Below, piece after piece: positions 1-9,056 of a stretch of DNA of 64,000 nt. Numbering within the stretch: position 1 is the first letter of the stretch; the number at the start of each line of letters is the position of its first letter. The position numbers and the translations under genes are program-made. Where the stretch lies: NCBI RefSeq assembly GCF_018132105.1, contig NZ_JWHL01000001.1, forward strand, positions 62,001 to 126,000, in the 5' to 3' direction. Origin of the DNA: Methanocalculus chunghsingensis (GTDB taxonomy: Archaea; Halobacteriota; Methanomicrobia; Methanomicrobiales; Methanocorpusculaceae). Under the pieces are notes generated by a model. That model was given only the letters and a program-made list of their open reading frames with translations. It searched no databases and was not told the DNA's origin.

Positions 1-1552
1 CGATCGTAACTCCTAACTCTATTGCATTCTTCAGATAAATATCATCAAGGTCGAGCCTGTAAGGTGAGGCGTTCAGCTCCAACGCCGTCTCCGTATCCCT
101 GGCAGCTGCAAGTATTCTGGGCATATCAATGGAGGACGGTTCTCTCCTCCCGATGAGCCGGCCGGTCGGGTGACCGATGATATCGACATGCTCGTTCTCC
201 ATCGCTGTGATCATCCGCCTGGTGATACTATCTGTATCCTGATGGAGCACTGAATGGATTGAGGCGATGACACAGTCGAGATCAGAGAGTACCGCATCCG
301 GAAGCCCAAGGCGCCCGTCTGATAGAATATCCACCTCGATCCCCTTCAGGATCTGGCATGTATGATCCCTGTTGACAATCTCAATCTCATGATCCTGTCT
401 CTTCAACCCCTCTGGTGAGAGGCCGCGTGCAACGCCGAGAGATGCTGAATGATCTGAACAGAGGATATATTCATAGGAGAGTTGATCACCAAGCCCTGCC
501 ATTTCGCTGATGGTCATTGTTCCATCCGATCCGGTCGAATGTGCATGAAGATCTCCTCGAATGTTCTTCAGCTCGACAAGAAACGGAAGTGTATCAGATT
601 CTGCCCTGGCGACCTCCCCACGGTCCTCGCGAAGTTCAGGGGGGACAAAGGAGAGGCCGAGCCTTCTGAAGACCATCTCCTCGTCAGGACACTTGATGAG
701 TTCCTTTGTTCTCTGGTCAAGGAGGCCGTATTCATTCAGTCGAAGCCCACGGGAGATTGCCCTTTCCCGAAGCCGGATGTTAAACTCTTTCGATCCGGTG
801 AGGTAGAGGAGTGTCGCACCATACTCTGCAGGGTCTGCAAAACGGATATCGATCCTCTTTCCTTTAAAGAAGATCGAAGTCTTTTTCATACCCTCATCGA
901 TCATCTCTGAAGCAATCTCTCTCAGCCTGGGGTTTACGGATACCGCCGGATTGGTCGTGACAATGTCGATATCTCCTATCGTACTCCGTCCTCTGCGGAG
1001 CGATCCCGCAAATGAATACCTTCCAGGGGGGAGGACTGAAATAATCTCTTCTCCGATCGCTTCTGCTTCTGAGAGGAGCATTCTTCCGGATCTGTTTTTA
1101 TGGACGGCGATAGCACGGAGAATCTCTTCTTCCTTCTTATCACCGAGCCCTCTGATCGTCCGTATCCGGTGACTCCGGGCTGCGGCCTCCAGCTCCTGAA
1201 TCGAGGTGATATTCAGATGTCTCCAGAGTTTCTGGACAGTTTTTGGGCCAATTCCATCGATCTCAAGAAGCTCCGGAAGCTGTGGGGGAATCTTCTCCAT
1301 CAATGATTCAAGCTCATTGCAGGTACCGGTCTCAACGATCGAGATGATCGCATCAGCGATGCCTTTTCCGATTCCTCTGACCTGCAGGAGATCAGCCCGG
1401 CTCATACTGCTGATCGGCTGAAGTGACTGCCGCACCGCTTCCGCCCCCCTCTGATATGCTCGGATTTTAAAGGTGTTTTCATCCATGATGAGGAGCAGCT
1501 GCGCAATCTGCTCAAGCTGATCGGCGACTCCGGCGTTCTCACCCCGTCCCAT
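1..1552 (-). CDS. polX: DNA polymerase/3'-5' exonuclease PolX family (3' end outside window)
   Basis: 517 codons are visible from an ATG at 1552; the C-terminus lies beyond the window edge. The translation shows, in order, helix-hairpin-helix segments (ending in IDGIGPKTVQ and IRGLGDKK), a family X nucleotidyltransferase core (AGSLRRGRSTIGDIDIV with the paired metal-binding Asp residues) and a C-terminal PHP domain (DLHAHSTGSDG, CSDHSAS, SIHSVLHQ, IIGHPTGR). This is the bacterial/archaeal PolX architecture: gap-filling polymerase plus PHP nuclease, presumably in base-excision repair. The usual length is about 570-580 residues, so perhaps 60 are missing, including the last metal-ligand motif. 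It is transcribed away from the RecA-like pair across a 162-bp gap. No strong ribosome binding site precedes the chosen start, so a very short leader is possible. Confidence 0.92.
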   Translation of the reverse strand, partial: MGRGENAGVADQLEQIAQLLLIMDENTFKIRAYQRGAEAVRQSLQPISSMSRADLLQVRGIGKGIADAIISIVETGTCNELESLMEKIPPQLPELLEIDGIGPKTVQKLWRHLNITSIQELEAAARSHRIRTIRGLGDKKEEEILRAIAVHKNRSGRMLLSEAEAIGEEIISVLPPGRYSFAGSLRRGRSTIGDIDIVTTNPAVSVNPRLREIASEMIDEGMKKTSIFFKGKRIDIRFADPAEYGATLLYLTGSKEFNIRLRERAISRGLRLNEYGLLDQRTKELIKCPDEEMVFRRLGLSFVPPELREDRGEVARAESDTLPFLVELKNIRGDLHAHSTGSDGTMTISEMAGLGDQLSYEYILCSDHSASLGVARGLSPEGLKRQDHEIEIVNRDHTCQILKGIEVDILSDGRLGLPDAVLSDLDCVIASIHSVLHQDTDSITRRMITAMENEHVDIIGHPTGRLIGRREPSSIDMPRILAAARDTETALELNASPYRLDLDDIYLKNAIELGVTI

Positions 1553-1714
1553 GATGGGTAATTGACAGTTTTAATTAATAGAATCATCCATTTGACGTCC
1601 GTTCAACATAAGATGATATGTCAATATGCGATTCGATAGAGAATTTCTATGGTCGCTTATTCCGTTCTCTTCAAAAGGTTTGTTAAAGATTGAATAGTAT
1701 ACATTCATCATCAA

Positions 1715-2425
1715 ATGTACAGCTACCAGTTTGGTATCCCGGCACTGGATGAACAACTCGGTGGTCTTGTATCTGGTGCGAATGTCCTGATACTCGCTCC
1801 CCCGCTCTCCGGTGCTGAGAGAATTGCATATAATCTCTCCTTCCCTGCAAAGGGTGAATACTGCGTTCTGTTATCTGCGGATGAACGGGCCGCCGAGGTT
1901 GCGAACTACTTTAAACTGAATGGAACCGAGAGACGATCACTTGCAATAATTGACGCTATTACAAAAAGCGATGCCCCGAATGTTCCTGATACCGAAAGGA
2001 TGAAGTTCATCGCCAGCCCGGTTGACCTCACCGGGATTAGCATTAAGATGAGCAAGGTCTTCTCCGGCATTGTGGATGAGAGCCTGAAGAACCCGACTCC
2101 GGGTGTTTTTCCCCCGCCGATACGGTTCTGCATTAACTCACTCTCGACGTTTCTGATGTACCGAAAGCTTGAGGTGATGTATCAGTTTCTCCATGTCATC
2201 TCAGCAAAACTGAAAAAAAATGAGTGGATTGGATTTTATGTCCTGAATAATGAATCATTTGATGCACGAACCATCTCAGTCATCAAGCAGCTGATGAATG
2301 GTGTTGTTGAGGTGAGGGAAGGAGAGAAGAGTTTTGAACTTCGGGTGATTGGTCTTGGGGGGCGAATGACCCCGTGGCTGCCCTATACATTTGATCCCAA
2401 TGGGAAGCTGGTGGTGGAAGGATGA
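1715..2425 (+). CDS. RecA/KaiC-superfamily protein with degenerate P-loop
   Basis: A 236-residue protein. It opens with the KaiC/RadA-like signature GIPALDEQLGGLVSGANVL, but the Walker A that should follow (GPPGxGKT in KaiC) reads APPLSGAER, lacking the Lys-Thr/Ser pair. A hydrophobic strand near residues 137-150 (RFCINSLSTFL) occupies the Walker B position without an obvious acidic pair. I infer a RecA fold that has lost ATP hydrolysis and may act as a structural or regulatory partner. The stop codon overlaps the start of the downstream RecA-GTPase fusion (ATGA), so the two are surely co-translated. Function is not known to me. It could be described as a RAD55-type ATPase, but the missing P-loop argues against activity. 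Confidence 0.8.
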   Translation: MYSYQFGIPALDEQLGGLVSGANVLILAPPLSGAERIAYNLSFPAKGEYCVLLSADERAAEVANYFKLNGTERRSLAIIDAITKSDAPNVPDTERMKFIASPVDLTGISIKMSKVFSGIVDESLKNPTPGVFPPPIRFCINSLSTFLMYRKLEVMYQFLHVISAKLKKNEWIGFYVLNNESFDARTISVIKQLMNGVVEVREGEKSFELRVIGLGGRMTPWLPYTFDPNGKLVVEG

Positions 2426-3588
2426 TATATACCGGTATAGACGCGCTTGATGGGCTATTGGAGGGGGGTGTACAAGATGGAAGCCAGGTCCTCTTTGCAA
2501 TAGAACCGGAGGCGGATGGTCAGCATTTTATGATCACCATGCTTCATACAGCAGTTGTTGCAGGAAAAAAAACACTTGTTGTAGCTCCATTCACACGTAA
2601 AGACGCTTACCTTGTTGAGGTCGCTGCCCAGAGCCGGTATCACCTCGACTGTTACAAGGACCTCATATGGTACATTGATATGACTGAGGTCGAAACGATC
2701 ACAGAGTCACATCCGGATCCAGAGGGTCGAAAACAGGTCTGGATTGATAGGATCCAGAATCTTGTCAATCAGGAGAAGATTGAAGTGATCTTTGTGTATC
2801 TGGATCTCCTCTCGGATCAGTTCGGGTTTGACGGTGCTGTCTCCATATTTCAGACAAAACAGTTTGATCATCCTGTCACTGTCATTTTTGAATATTTCAA
2901 TCTTTTCGGGACAGAGATGCTGGACACCCTGATCGATGAGACCCCTTTCAATCTTGTCGTCACCCTTCATGCCGGATCCGGCATCGTCTCATTCTTTAAC
3001 TTCTTCTCAATCCATACCGTCTCATGGCTCTCGCTCCCGTCCCGTTCCCTCCCCTATGTCGCAACTGAGGGCCATATCATCCCATATATTCCAAAGATCG
3101 TCGTCACCGGCCCTCCGGATACCGGGAAATCCACATTTGTCAGAAATGTCTCAGAGGCGGGGATGTCGGTCGATCGCCTTGGCCTCCTCGGAACGCCGAC
3201 AACGGTTGCCCTTGATATCGGACATATGGCAAGTAAGGGTTTTGACATCAACATCTATGGCACCCCTGGCCAGGAACGGTTTGATCCGATCATCCCGCAG
3301 CTTGCCAGGAATGCGATGGGGGTCATCCTGATGGTCGATGTCACACGACCTGATCTGATGCCCCGGGCCAGGGAATTAAAAGGAATTGTCGAAGGGAATA
3401 CTGTTGTTCCGATCATCGTTGTTGCAAATAAGGCGGATCTCACTTATTCGGTGACAGAAGAGATGATACGATCAGAACTACAGATTCGGGATGACACACC
3501 AGTATTCTTTATATCTGCCATCGAGCGAAAGCAGTGTCGTGATGTCATCAACTCGATGGTTGATCAGATAACGAAATTTTCATTCTGA
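2422..3588 (+). CDS. Fusion of P-loop-less RecA/KaiC-like domain and COG2229-like small GTPase
   Basis: 388 residues in two halves. Residues 1-215 begin GIDALDGLLEGGVQDG like KaiC, but the Walker A position reads AIEPEADGQ. Residues 224-388 form a complete small GTPase: P-loop GPPDTGKST (230-238), switch I region TPTTVALD (258-265), switch II GTPGQERF (280-287), G4 NKAD (336-339) and G5 SAI (365-367). The GTPGQERF form, rather than DTAGQE, is typical of the COG2229/Srp-like branch related to MglA. The start overlaps the stop of the preceding RecA-like gene. I infer a GTP-dependent switch tethered to a pseudo-ATPase scaffold, probably forming a complex with its neighbour. The process it controls cannot be read from the sequence. 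dphB follows 9 bp later, possibly in the same transcript. Confidence 0.85.
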   Translation: MIYTGIDALDGLLEGGVQDGSQVLFAIEPEADGQHFMITMLHTAVVAGKKTLVVAPFTRKDAYLVEVAAQSRYHLDCYKDLIWYIDMTEVETITESHPDPEGRKQVWIDRIQNLVNQEKIEVIFVYLDLLSDQFGFDGAVSIFQTKQFDHPVTVIFEYFNLFGTEMLDTLIDETPFNLVVTLHAGSGIVSFFNFFSIHTVSWLSLPSRSLPYVATEGHIIPYIPKIVVTGPPDTGKSTFVRNVSEAGMSVDRLGLLGTPTTVALDIGHMASKGFDINIYGTPGQERFDPIIPQLARNAMGVILMVDVTRPDLMPRARELKGIVEGNTVVPIIVVANKADLTYSVTEEMIRSELQIRDDTPVFFISAIERKQCRDVINSMVDQITKFSF

Positions 3589-3597
3589 GGGTATTCA

Positions 3598-4359
3598 ATG
3601 TTGACATTCATCGGACTCGGGCTCTATGACGAAAAAGACATCTCCTGTAAGGGTCTCTCTGCAATCCGTACAGCCGACGCGGTTTTTCTTGAGTATTACA
3701 CATCCCGGTTGATGGGAACCGATATCCCTTCGATGGAGGCACTCTATCAGAAAAAAATCCACCTCCTCTCCCGGGAGGATGTCGAACAGCATCCCGACCC
3801 CATCCTCGATGCTGCTGCAGTGGGATCTGTTGTCTTTCTGACAGGAGGAGATACGATGGTCTCAACAACACATGCTGATCTCCGGATCCGTGCTGCGGAG
3901 CGGGGGATCCCCACGCAGATCATCCATGGAGCTTCTATCTCAAGTGCTGTCTGCGGCCTCTCCGGCCTTCAGAACTATCGCTTTGGAAAGTCCTGCTCTC
4001 TCCCCTTCCCCCATGGAAGATGGATGCCGACGACACCCGTTGAGGTGATTGCCACAAACCTCGCCCAGAATCTTCATACCATCGTCTATCTTGATATCCA
4101 GAATACGCGGTACATGCAGATACCTGAAGCGATTGTGATCATCGAGGAGATAGCTGAAAAGAAAGGGATAGAGATACCGCTGTATGTCGGGATAGCCCGG
4201 GCAGGGTCTGATAATCCGGTTGTCCTGGCCGGGGGAGCTGATACGCTCGCCTCATCCGATTTTGGTCCCCCCCTCCATATCCTGGTGGTTCCAGCTGAGC
4301 TGCATATGATGGAGCGTGAGTTTCTGGAACGGTTTGCCGGTCTTGCCCCATCACCATGA
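3598..4359 (+). CDS. dphB: Diphthine synthase
   Basis: A 253-residue SAM-dependent methyltransferase of the tetrapyrrole methylase fold (Dph5 family). It repeatedly methylates the modified histidine of elongation factor 2 on the path to diphthamide. Diagnostic segments are [13 protein letters not shown] at the N-terminus, [19 protein letters not shown] and [21 protein letters not shown]. Length matches the family. The stop overlaps the next gene by ATGA. A second diphthamide gene, dph6, lies at 38082-38735, so two steps of the pathway are in this window but not adjacent. Confidence 0.95.
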   Translation: MLTFIGLGLYDEKDISCKGLSAIRTADAVFLEYYTSRLMGTDIPSMEALYQKKIHLLSREDVEQHPDPILDAAAVGSVVFLTGGDTMVSTTHADLRIRAAERGIPTQIIHGASISSAVCGLSGLQNYRFGKSCSLPFPHGRWMPTTPVEVIATNLAQNLHTIVYLDIQNTRYMQIPEAIVIIEEIAEKKGIEIPLYVGIARAGSDNPVVLAGGADTLASSDFGPPLHILVVPAELHMMEREFLERFAGLAPSP

Positions 4360-4934
4360 CCTCCCCTCTTCTCTCTCTCTTTGAAAGGTATACGCAGGCA
4401 CTTGAAGATGCAGAGCCTCTTCCGCCCTCTTCATCTCCTTACAGGGTTGTTGCAGATCAGATTCTGGAGATGGCCTTGGCGTACCAGAGTGATGGGAAGA
4501 TCTTCCTTCGGTCCGATGATCCGGTTAATGCGCTTGCCGCCTGGTGTTATGGTTACGGATGGCTCGATGCAGGCCGGTATCTTGGTATTATATCAGGATC
4601 TGATTTATTTCCGGAGATCAGCCTCCTGCATGGGACCATACCAACATCAGATCATGACAAACTCGATGAGAAGCGATCACGGTATCAACGTATGATCGCT
4701 TCTGCGCTCACCTCAATTGAGCATGCTCCGGATGAATCAAGCTTTTTATCGTCCGTATCCGCTGATATAAACACAATTGCAATAGAGTGGTTAAAGGCAG
4801 GAGAGTTGTGTATTATTGAAGGAAAATCTGAATCAGCGCTTGCTGCCTTCAGTTACGGGTATGGCTGGCTTGATGTCGGCGTCCGGGCCGGACTTTTTCG
4901 GATTACCGGAGATCGACATCTTTTCACAGCCTGA
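4356..4934 (+). CDS. Tandem DUF357 protein
   Basis: A 192-residue cytoplasmic helical protein of the DUF357 family. Two related segments are visible: [18 protein letters not shown] (about residues 68-85) and [19 protein letters not shown] (about 168-186), each preceded by a helix with an S/D-G/E-K segment (YQSDGKIFL and EWLKAGELC). DUF357 proteins are usually a single unit of roughly 80-90 residues, so this looks like an internal duplication or fusion. It overlaps dphB by ATGA and is likely co-transcribed with it. Function is unknown. The family is archaeal and often sits near translation or RNA-related genes. Confidence 0.75.
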   Translation: MTSPLLSLFERYTQALEDAEPLPPSSSPYRVVADQILEMALAYQSDGKIFLRSDDPVNALAAWCYGYGWLDAGRYLGIISGSDLFPEISLLHGTIPTSDHDKLDEKRSRYQRMIASALTSIEHAPDESSFLSSVSADINTIAIEWLKAGELCIIEGKSESALAAFSYGYGWLDVGVRAGLFRITGDRHLFTA

Positions 4935-5003
4935 ATTCAGAAGATGTTTTTACTTTGTCGCCTAATCGTTGAGGAAGACATTCGATCATTTTGGTAATGA
5001 TAC

Positions 5004-6053
5004 ATGAATCAGCAGCATAAAAAATGGATCTGGATCTCTGTCGGCCTCAGCACCGTCTTCCTTCTGGGCTTACTGTACTTCACTTATGATGAATCGACAT
5101 TTATCGCTCTCCAGAACCTTAGTCTGACGATCCTTCTGCTGGCGCTCTTCTGTCATCTCCTGGCCCTGCTCTGCTGGTCACTTCGTGTCAAAATGATGAG
5201 TTATTCTCTTGGCTATCATGTCGGCTTCCTCCATTGTTTCAATCTTGTCTGTGCAAATCTTCTTGTGGCGGCCATCACCCCGTCCCAGGCAGGAGGCGAG
5301 CCTGTCCGGATTCATGAACTCTATCGGGCTGATGTCAAGCTTGGGGATGCAACGGCAATTGTGATCATGGAACGGGTTCTTGATGGGATCGTCCTTGGTC
5401 TGGGTGGTGTCATCTCTCTCTTCCTTCTTGGCAGTGTCTGGCAGTCAATTGATCTCCCCCCGGCTCTTACCACGCTGATATATCTCAGCTGGTTCCTCGT
5501 GACGATATGTCTCGTCATCTTTGTCATATCTGTCAGAAATCCGTTCTTTTTGAAACGCCTCATCAGGGGTATCTCCCGTCTCCTGACGAAAAAGTGGGAT
5601 CTGGCACGTGTCGAGCGGTTTCTGGAGAAGGTCGATCGAGAGGTTGATAACTTTCACTATAGCCTTGGTAAATTTATTGGACGAGGAAAATTTGGTCTCT
5701 TCATCGGTCTCATCATGACCTGCTTCTTCTGGTTTTTCCAGTTTATCATCGCTTCCATTCTTCTCATCGGACTTGGAGTCGGGCCCCATTATCTGGAATC
5801 TTTCGTCTCACAGCTGATCATTGCCGTCATCATGATGATTCCTCTGACTCCTGGTGGCGCCGGTGTTGCCGAGGTCTCCATCTCAACGGTGTATGGCCTC
5901 TTCATCAGCACGTCTGTTCTCGGTGTTTTCGTCCTTCTCTGGCGGTTGATCCTCTATTACCTGAATATAATCCTTGGTCTTGTTGCAAGCCTCATCATTG
6001 TGAGGCGTGAAGTTGGCTCAATAGAGGATGACCAACAACTTCATAATACCTGA
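5004..6053 (+). CDS. Flippase-like UPF0104 integral membrane protein
   Basis: A 349-residue protein with about eight hydrophobic segments, starting with WIWISVGLSTVFLLGLLYF. It carries motifs of the lysylphosphatidylglycerol synthase transmembrane/UPF0104 (YbhN, AglD-tail) family: ITPSQAGGEPVRIHEL, IVIMERVLDGIVLGLG and IPLTPGGAGVAEV. Members are thought to move lipid-linked molecules across the membrane; the substrate here is not inferable. It follows the DUF357 gene after 69 bp and precedes the DUF151 gene by 16 bp, so it is probably part of a short operon. Confidence 0.85.
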   Translation: MNQQHKKWIWISVGLSTVFLLGLLYFTYDESTFIALQNLSLTILLLALFCHLLALLCWSLRVKMMSYSLGYHVGFLHCFNLVCANLLVAAITPSQAGGEPVRIHELYRADVKLGDATAIVIMERVLDGIVLGLGGVISLFLLGSVWQSIDLPPALTTLIYLSWFLVTICLVIFVISVRNPFFLKRLIRGISRLLTKKWDLARVERFLEKVDREVDNFHYSLGKFIGRGKFGLFIGLIMTCFFWFFQFIIASILLIGLGVGPHYLESFVSQLIIAVIMMIPLTPGGAGVAEVSISTVYGLFISTSVLGVFVLLWRLILYYLNIILGLVASLIIVRREVGSIEDDQQLHNT

Positions 6054-6069
6054 CCGCATCTGAGACGGT

Positions 6070-6519
6070 ATGGAGCTGGTCACCTGTCAGGTTCAGGGAG
6101 TCTATTTCGCAAGTAGCGAATTTGGGGTGGCTCCGGTTGTTCTTCTTGAAACTCCCGAACATCTCTATATACCCATTTTTATCGGAATATATGAGGCAAT
6201 ATCTATCAATAACGCACTCAACGGGCCACGCTCTGCCCGGCCGATGACGCATGATCTCTTTGCCGACACCCTCCAGCAACTTGGGGCTACAATTCGGGAG
6301 GTTACAATTGATACGCTTGAAGATGGTGTCTATTATGCAACAATCTCCCTGGATTTTGGATCAGGGGATCTCTCTATTGACTGTCGCCCAAGTGATGGGA
6401 TCGCCCTTGCCGTCCGGTTGCAATCTCCGGTTCTGGTGGATGATATGCTTTTGAAAGATGCAGCAGTACCATCTGATATGTTGCCGGAGATGCGTGATAT
6501 CGACGCAGGTTTTGGATAA
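6070..6519 (+). CDS. DUF151 (bifunctional nuclease-like) protein
   Basis: A 149-residue protein of the BFN/DUF151 family. Visible family features are VLLETPEHLYIPIFIG near the N-terminus, the core RPMTHDLFADTLQQLGA and DCRPSDGIALAVR near the C-terminus. Plant and bacterial relatives are reported as nucleases or regulatory proteins; the archaeal members are uncharacterised, so no function is assigned. It is the last gene of the plus-strand run and converges with hisE, 31 bp away. Confidence 0.85.
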   Translation: MELVTCQVQGVYFASSEFGVAPVVLLETPEHLYIPIFIGIYEAISINNALNGPRSARPMTHDLFADTLQQLGATIREVTIDTLEDGVYYATISLDFGSGDLSIDCRPSDGIALAVRLQSPVLVDDMLLKDAAVPSDMLPEMRDIDAGFG

Positions 6520-6550
6520 GAAAAAGAGAAGATGATCTCAGTGGATCATA

Positions 6551-6862
6551 TCAGTCATGAAGATTCATTCCGGCTCTTCGTTTTGATAATTCTTCTTTAA
6601 TCAGGTCAAAATGTATGTCTGCCGCCTTGAGGCTCACCATAAGGTGAAATATGAGATCCGCCGCTTCTGAAACGCTCCGTTCGGCATCACCGTTTTTAAT
6701 GGCAAGGATATATTCGACTGCCTCTTCTCCTACCTTCTCGAGGGGTTTGTCAATGCCCTTTTCATGGTAAAGGAGAGTTCGGACGTATGATCGTTTCTCA
6801 TCTGAACCTGCCGCCCGCTCTTCTATAACCTTCCAGAGCTCGTCAAAGATATCAGGCTGCAT
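6551..6862 (-). CDS. hisE: Phosphoribosyl-ATP pyrophosphatase
   Basis: A 103-residue all-alpha MazG-like enzyme that hydrolyses phosphoribosyl-ATP to phosphoribosyl-AMP in histidine biosynthesis. Hallmarks are the metal-binding EEAVEYILAIKNGD and SEAADLIFHLMV segments after GIDKPLEKVG. I place the start at the ATG at 6862, which overlaps the last codons of nusA; a longer reading has no support. It is translationally coupled to nusA, while hisG, hisA and hisB sit together 50 kb away, so histidine genes are dispersed here. Confidence 0.93.
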   Translation of the reverse strand: MQPDIFDELWKVIEERAAGSDEKRSYVRTLLYHEKGIDKPLEKVGEEAVEYILAIKNGDAERSVSEAADLIFHLMVSLKAADIHFDLIKEELSKRRAGMNLHD

Positions 6863-7301
6863 GCTCTTCCTCAACTGATATCTCACCGTAATCTGGTCCA
6901 AGGAACCTACGGGTGATAATCCGGGCTTTTTCTATAGTGCAGCCTCCTTTACCAATAGCAATACCGACATCACTTTTACTTCTGACGGTGATACCAATTC
7001 CATTATGCTCATTTTCTGAAAGATGTACAGCGGTCACTTCTGCTGGTTTGAAGATGTTTCTGATAAACTCAGTCGGATCTTCTGTATACTCGACCATTTC
7101 AATCCGTTTACCAAGTACTTTCTGCATTTTTCTGATATTGTCGCCATGCTTTCCAATAGCGATCCCCATATCCCCCGGTTGTATAATATATATCACGCGA
7201 TCAAATCGGTCATCGATGATACAGTCGATTGCAGTTGATTTGGTGAGGATACGGAGCTCTTCTATATAACGGCGTTCTTTAAAACTTATTGTACGCTCCA
7301 T
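6852..7301 (-). CDS. nusA: Archaeal NusA-like transcription factor
   Basis: A 149-residue protein consisting of two KH domains, the archaeal short form lacking the bacterial N-terminal and S1 regions. The two GxxG loops are visible as GIAIGKHGDNI and GIAIGKGGCTI. It probably binds RNA during elongation or termination. The gene has its own upstream region with a perfect palindrome at 7326-7339. hisE overlaps its 3' end, which is an unusual coupling, because nusA more often sits with rpoH/B/A or rps12 in archaea. Confidence 0.93.
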   Translation of the reverse strand: MERTISFKERRYIEELRILTKSTAIDCIIDDRFDRVIYIIQPGDMGIAIGKHGDNIRKMQKVLGKRIEMVEYTEDPTEFIRNIFKPAEVTAVHLSENEHNGIGITVRSKSDVGIAIGKGGCTIEKARIITRRFLGPDYGEISVEEEHAA

Positions 7302-7325
7302 TGTTCTATCCTGGTTTTTCTATTG

Positions 7326-7339
7326 AATAGGTACCTATT
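7326..7339. promoter_or_regulatory. Perfect 14-bp palindrome upstream of nusA
   Basis: AATAGGTACCTATT reads the same on both strands and lies 25-38 bp upstream of the nusA ATG, where an archaeal TATA/BRE region would be. It may be an operator for a dimeric regulator acting on nusA-hisE. No second copy was noticed by eye elsewhere in the window. Confidence 0.35.
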
Positions 7340-7472
7340 GTAGATCAGAGCCATTAAGCATTTGTATTCATCTGGTGCTATTCGATGGTATATCACACCA
7401 CATTAACTATGGTTTTCACCATGAGCAGATTCCTTCAAAAATAGGGAGAGGGGTGGACAAATACCCAGCTCT

Positions 7473-8225
7473 TTAACAGAGATATGTTATAGAGACAGTC
7501 GCTGTAACCTTCACTTCACCGGGTTCAATCGGAGTTTCTGCCCTCTCCACTGCTCCTGCGGCCATCATACTGTCGTACATCCGGTTTGCAACCGGGTAAT
7601 ATCCCCCACCAATGGTCACTTCCTTCACATCCCGGACAGTAAGGCCGAGTGCCGCTGCAACAACATCAGCGTCGGCACGTGATTCAGCAACCGCATTCTG
7701 CAGGGCTGCAGCTCTCAATGCCTTCTCCTTCTCGTCACTTAACGTAAATGAGATATAATTTACATTATTTGCCCCGTTCTCAACGGCAATATCGATGATC
7801 TCGCCTGCACGGGTAGTATCCTTCAGTGTCACGAGGAGTGTATTTGTGACCCGGTAGACCTCAATCTGTTCTTCAGCAGGGAGGCGCATCCCTGTTTTGG
7901 GATCGACGCTCTTGCTCACCTTATAGATCGAATACCCGGTTGTTTTCATATCCTCACTTGTCAGTCCCGCACGCTCCAGTGCATCCATCGCGCTGCTCAT
8001 CTGGTTGGCGTTATCACGCTGGGCTACCCTGACATCGGCATGCTCGGTTATGACGGCAAGGGATATCTCCACACGATCCGGGGTGGTGACCACCTCACCG
8101 TTACCCTGAGTGTGGATGAGACGTTCGTTCGAATCGACTGCCGCAGTTACCGGCAGGGTGACAATACTGATCACCAGAAGGATGATCAGCACTGGAACTA
8201 ATGACTTCAGCTGCATAGCGATCAT
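7473..8225 (-). CDS. Exported SIMPL-domain (DUF541) protein
   Basis: A 250-residue protein with a signal peptide (hydrophobic run LVPVLIILLVISIVTLPVTA, about residues 8-27) followed by a SIMPL domain. Family features are HTQGNGEVVTTPDRVEI at the start of the mature chain, a central YxIxK-type segment (TTGYSIYKVS) and the C-terminal TPIEPGEVKVTATVSITY. SIMPL proteins are periplasmic or surface proteins of poorly known role, related to oxidative-stress protein BP26. A second in-frame ATG three codons in (8216) is an alternative start. It is divergent from the LysE-type transporter gene. Confidence 0.88.
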   Translation of the reverse strand: MIAMQLKSLVPVLIILLVISIVTLPVTAAVDSNERLIHTQGNGEVVTTPDRVEISLAVITEHADVRVAQRDNANQMSSAMDALERAGLTSEDMKTTGYSIYKVSKSVDPKTGMRLPAEEQIEVYRVTNTLLVTLKDTTRAGEIIDIAVENGANNVNYISFTLSDEKEKALRAAALQNAVAESRADADVVAAALGLTVRDVKEVTIGGGYYPVANRMYDSMMAAGAVERAETPIEPGEVKVTATVSITYLC

Positions 8226-8384
8226 ACAATCAACGGCTCTCGTATATGATATAGGTTCCTTATACTGCGAATAAATTTGAAGTTAAATGCGGAAAAAGAC
8301 ATTAAATGGGCTTATTTCTCTTCTGCTATCAGTATGATGATCTATATTCATCTACAAGAAGATAAACGTAATAAGCAGAGTCAT

Positions 8385-9017
8385 ATGCAGGATCTTATCG
8401 CTTTCTTCACTCTCGGTCTCATCATCGGGCTGACCGGAACCCTTGCTCCAGGCCCCACATTGATCGGCACCATCAATGAGGCGGTTGCATCAGGATGGCG
8501 CGCAGGCCCCCTCGTTACTATTGGCCATGCGATCGTCGAGATCGGAATTGTGCTTCTTATCATCGGAGGTCTTGGCTCGTATATCGGTTCAGTGACAGGA
8601 CTTATCAGTCTCTTCGGTGGGCTGGCCCTCATCATCTTCGGGTACCTGACGCTGACTTCTGCACGGATGGCTGTCATACCCACAGCCGATGCCGGGATCA
8701 GCACCGGCCGGCCGATCATTGTTGGGATGCTGACGAGCATTTCTAATCCCTATTTCTGGATCTGGTGGCTCTCCATCGGGGCGGCTCTTCTCTGGAGCTC
8801 ACTTGAAGCAGGTCTGATAGCGGGGGTCTTGTTTATCGCCGGCCACTGGGTGGCGGATATCGGCTGGCTGACACTCGTATCAGCAAGCATACATAAAGGA
8901 AGATTCTTCCTTTCAGAAAGAGAATATCGTCTGATCCTCTCAGCATGTGGTTTTTTCCTGCTGATCTTCGGATTCTGGTTCCTCTTCAGTTTCTTTACAT
9001 TGCCTTCCTCCGGCTAA
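8385..9017 (+). CDS. LysE/RhtB-family membrane exporter
   Basis: A 210-residue protein with about six membrane segments. The N-terminal motif GLTGTLAPGPTLIGTINEA resembles the LysE/RhtB signature (PGP), and NPYFWIWWLSIGAAL matches the conserved central NP-containing helix. Members export amino acids or small metabolites; the substrate is unknown. I choose the ATG at 8385 because residues start matching the family there; an upstream in-frame start at 8277 would add a polar, non-family stretch. It is divergent from the SIMPL gene. Confidence 0.82.
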   Translation: MQDLIAFFTLGLIIGLTGTLAPGPTLIGTINEAVASGWRAGPLVTIGHAIVEIGIVLLIIGGLGSYIGSVTGLISLFGGLALIIFGYLTLTSARMAVIPTADAGISTGRPIIVGMLTSISNPYFWIWWLSIGAALLWSSLEAGLIAGVLFIAGHWVADIGWLTLVSASIHKGRFFLSEREYRLILSACGFFLLIFGFWFLFSFFTLPSSG

Positions 9018-9056
9018 GTCCGAAGGAATTCCTGCATTGTTGAAAAAAATGTGGAA

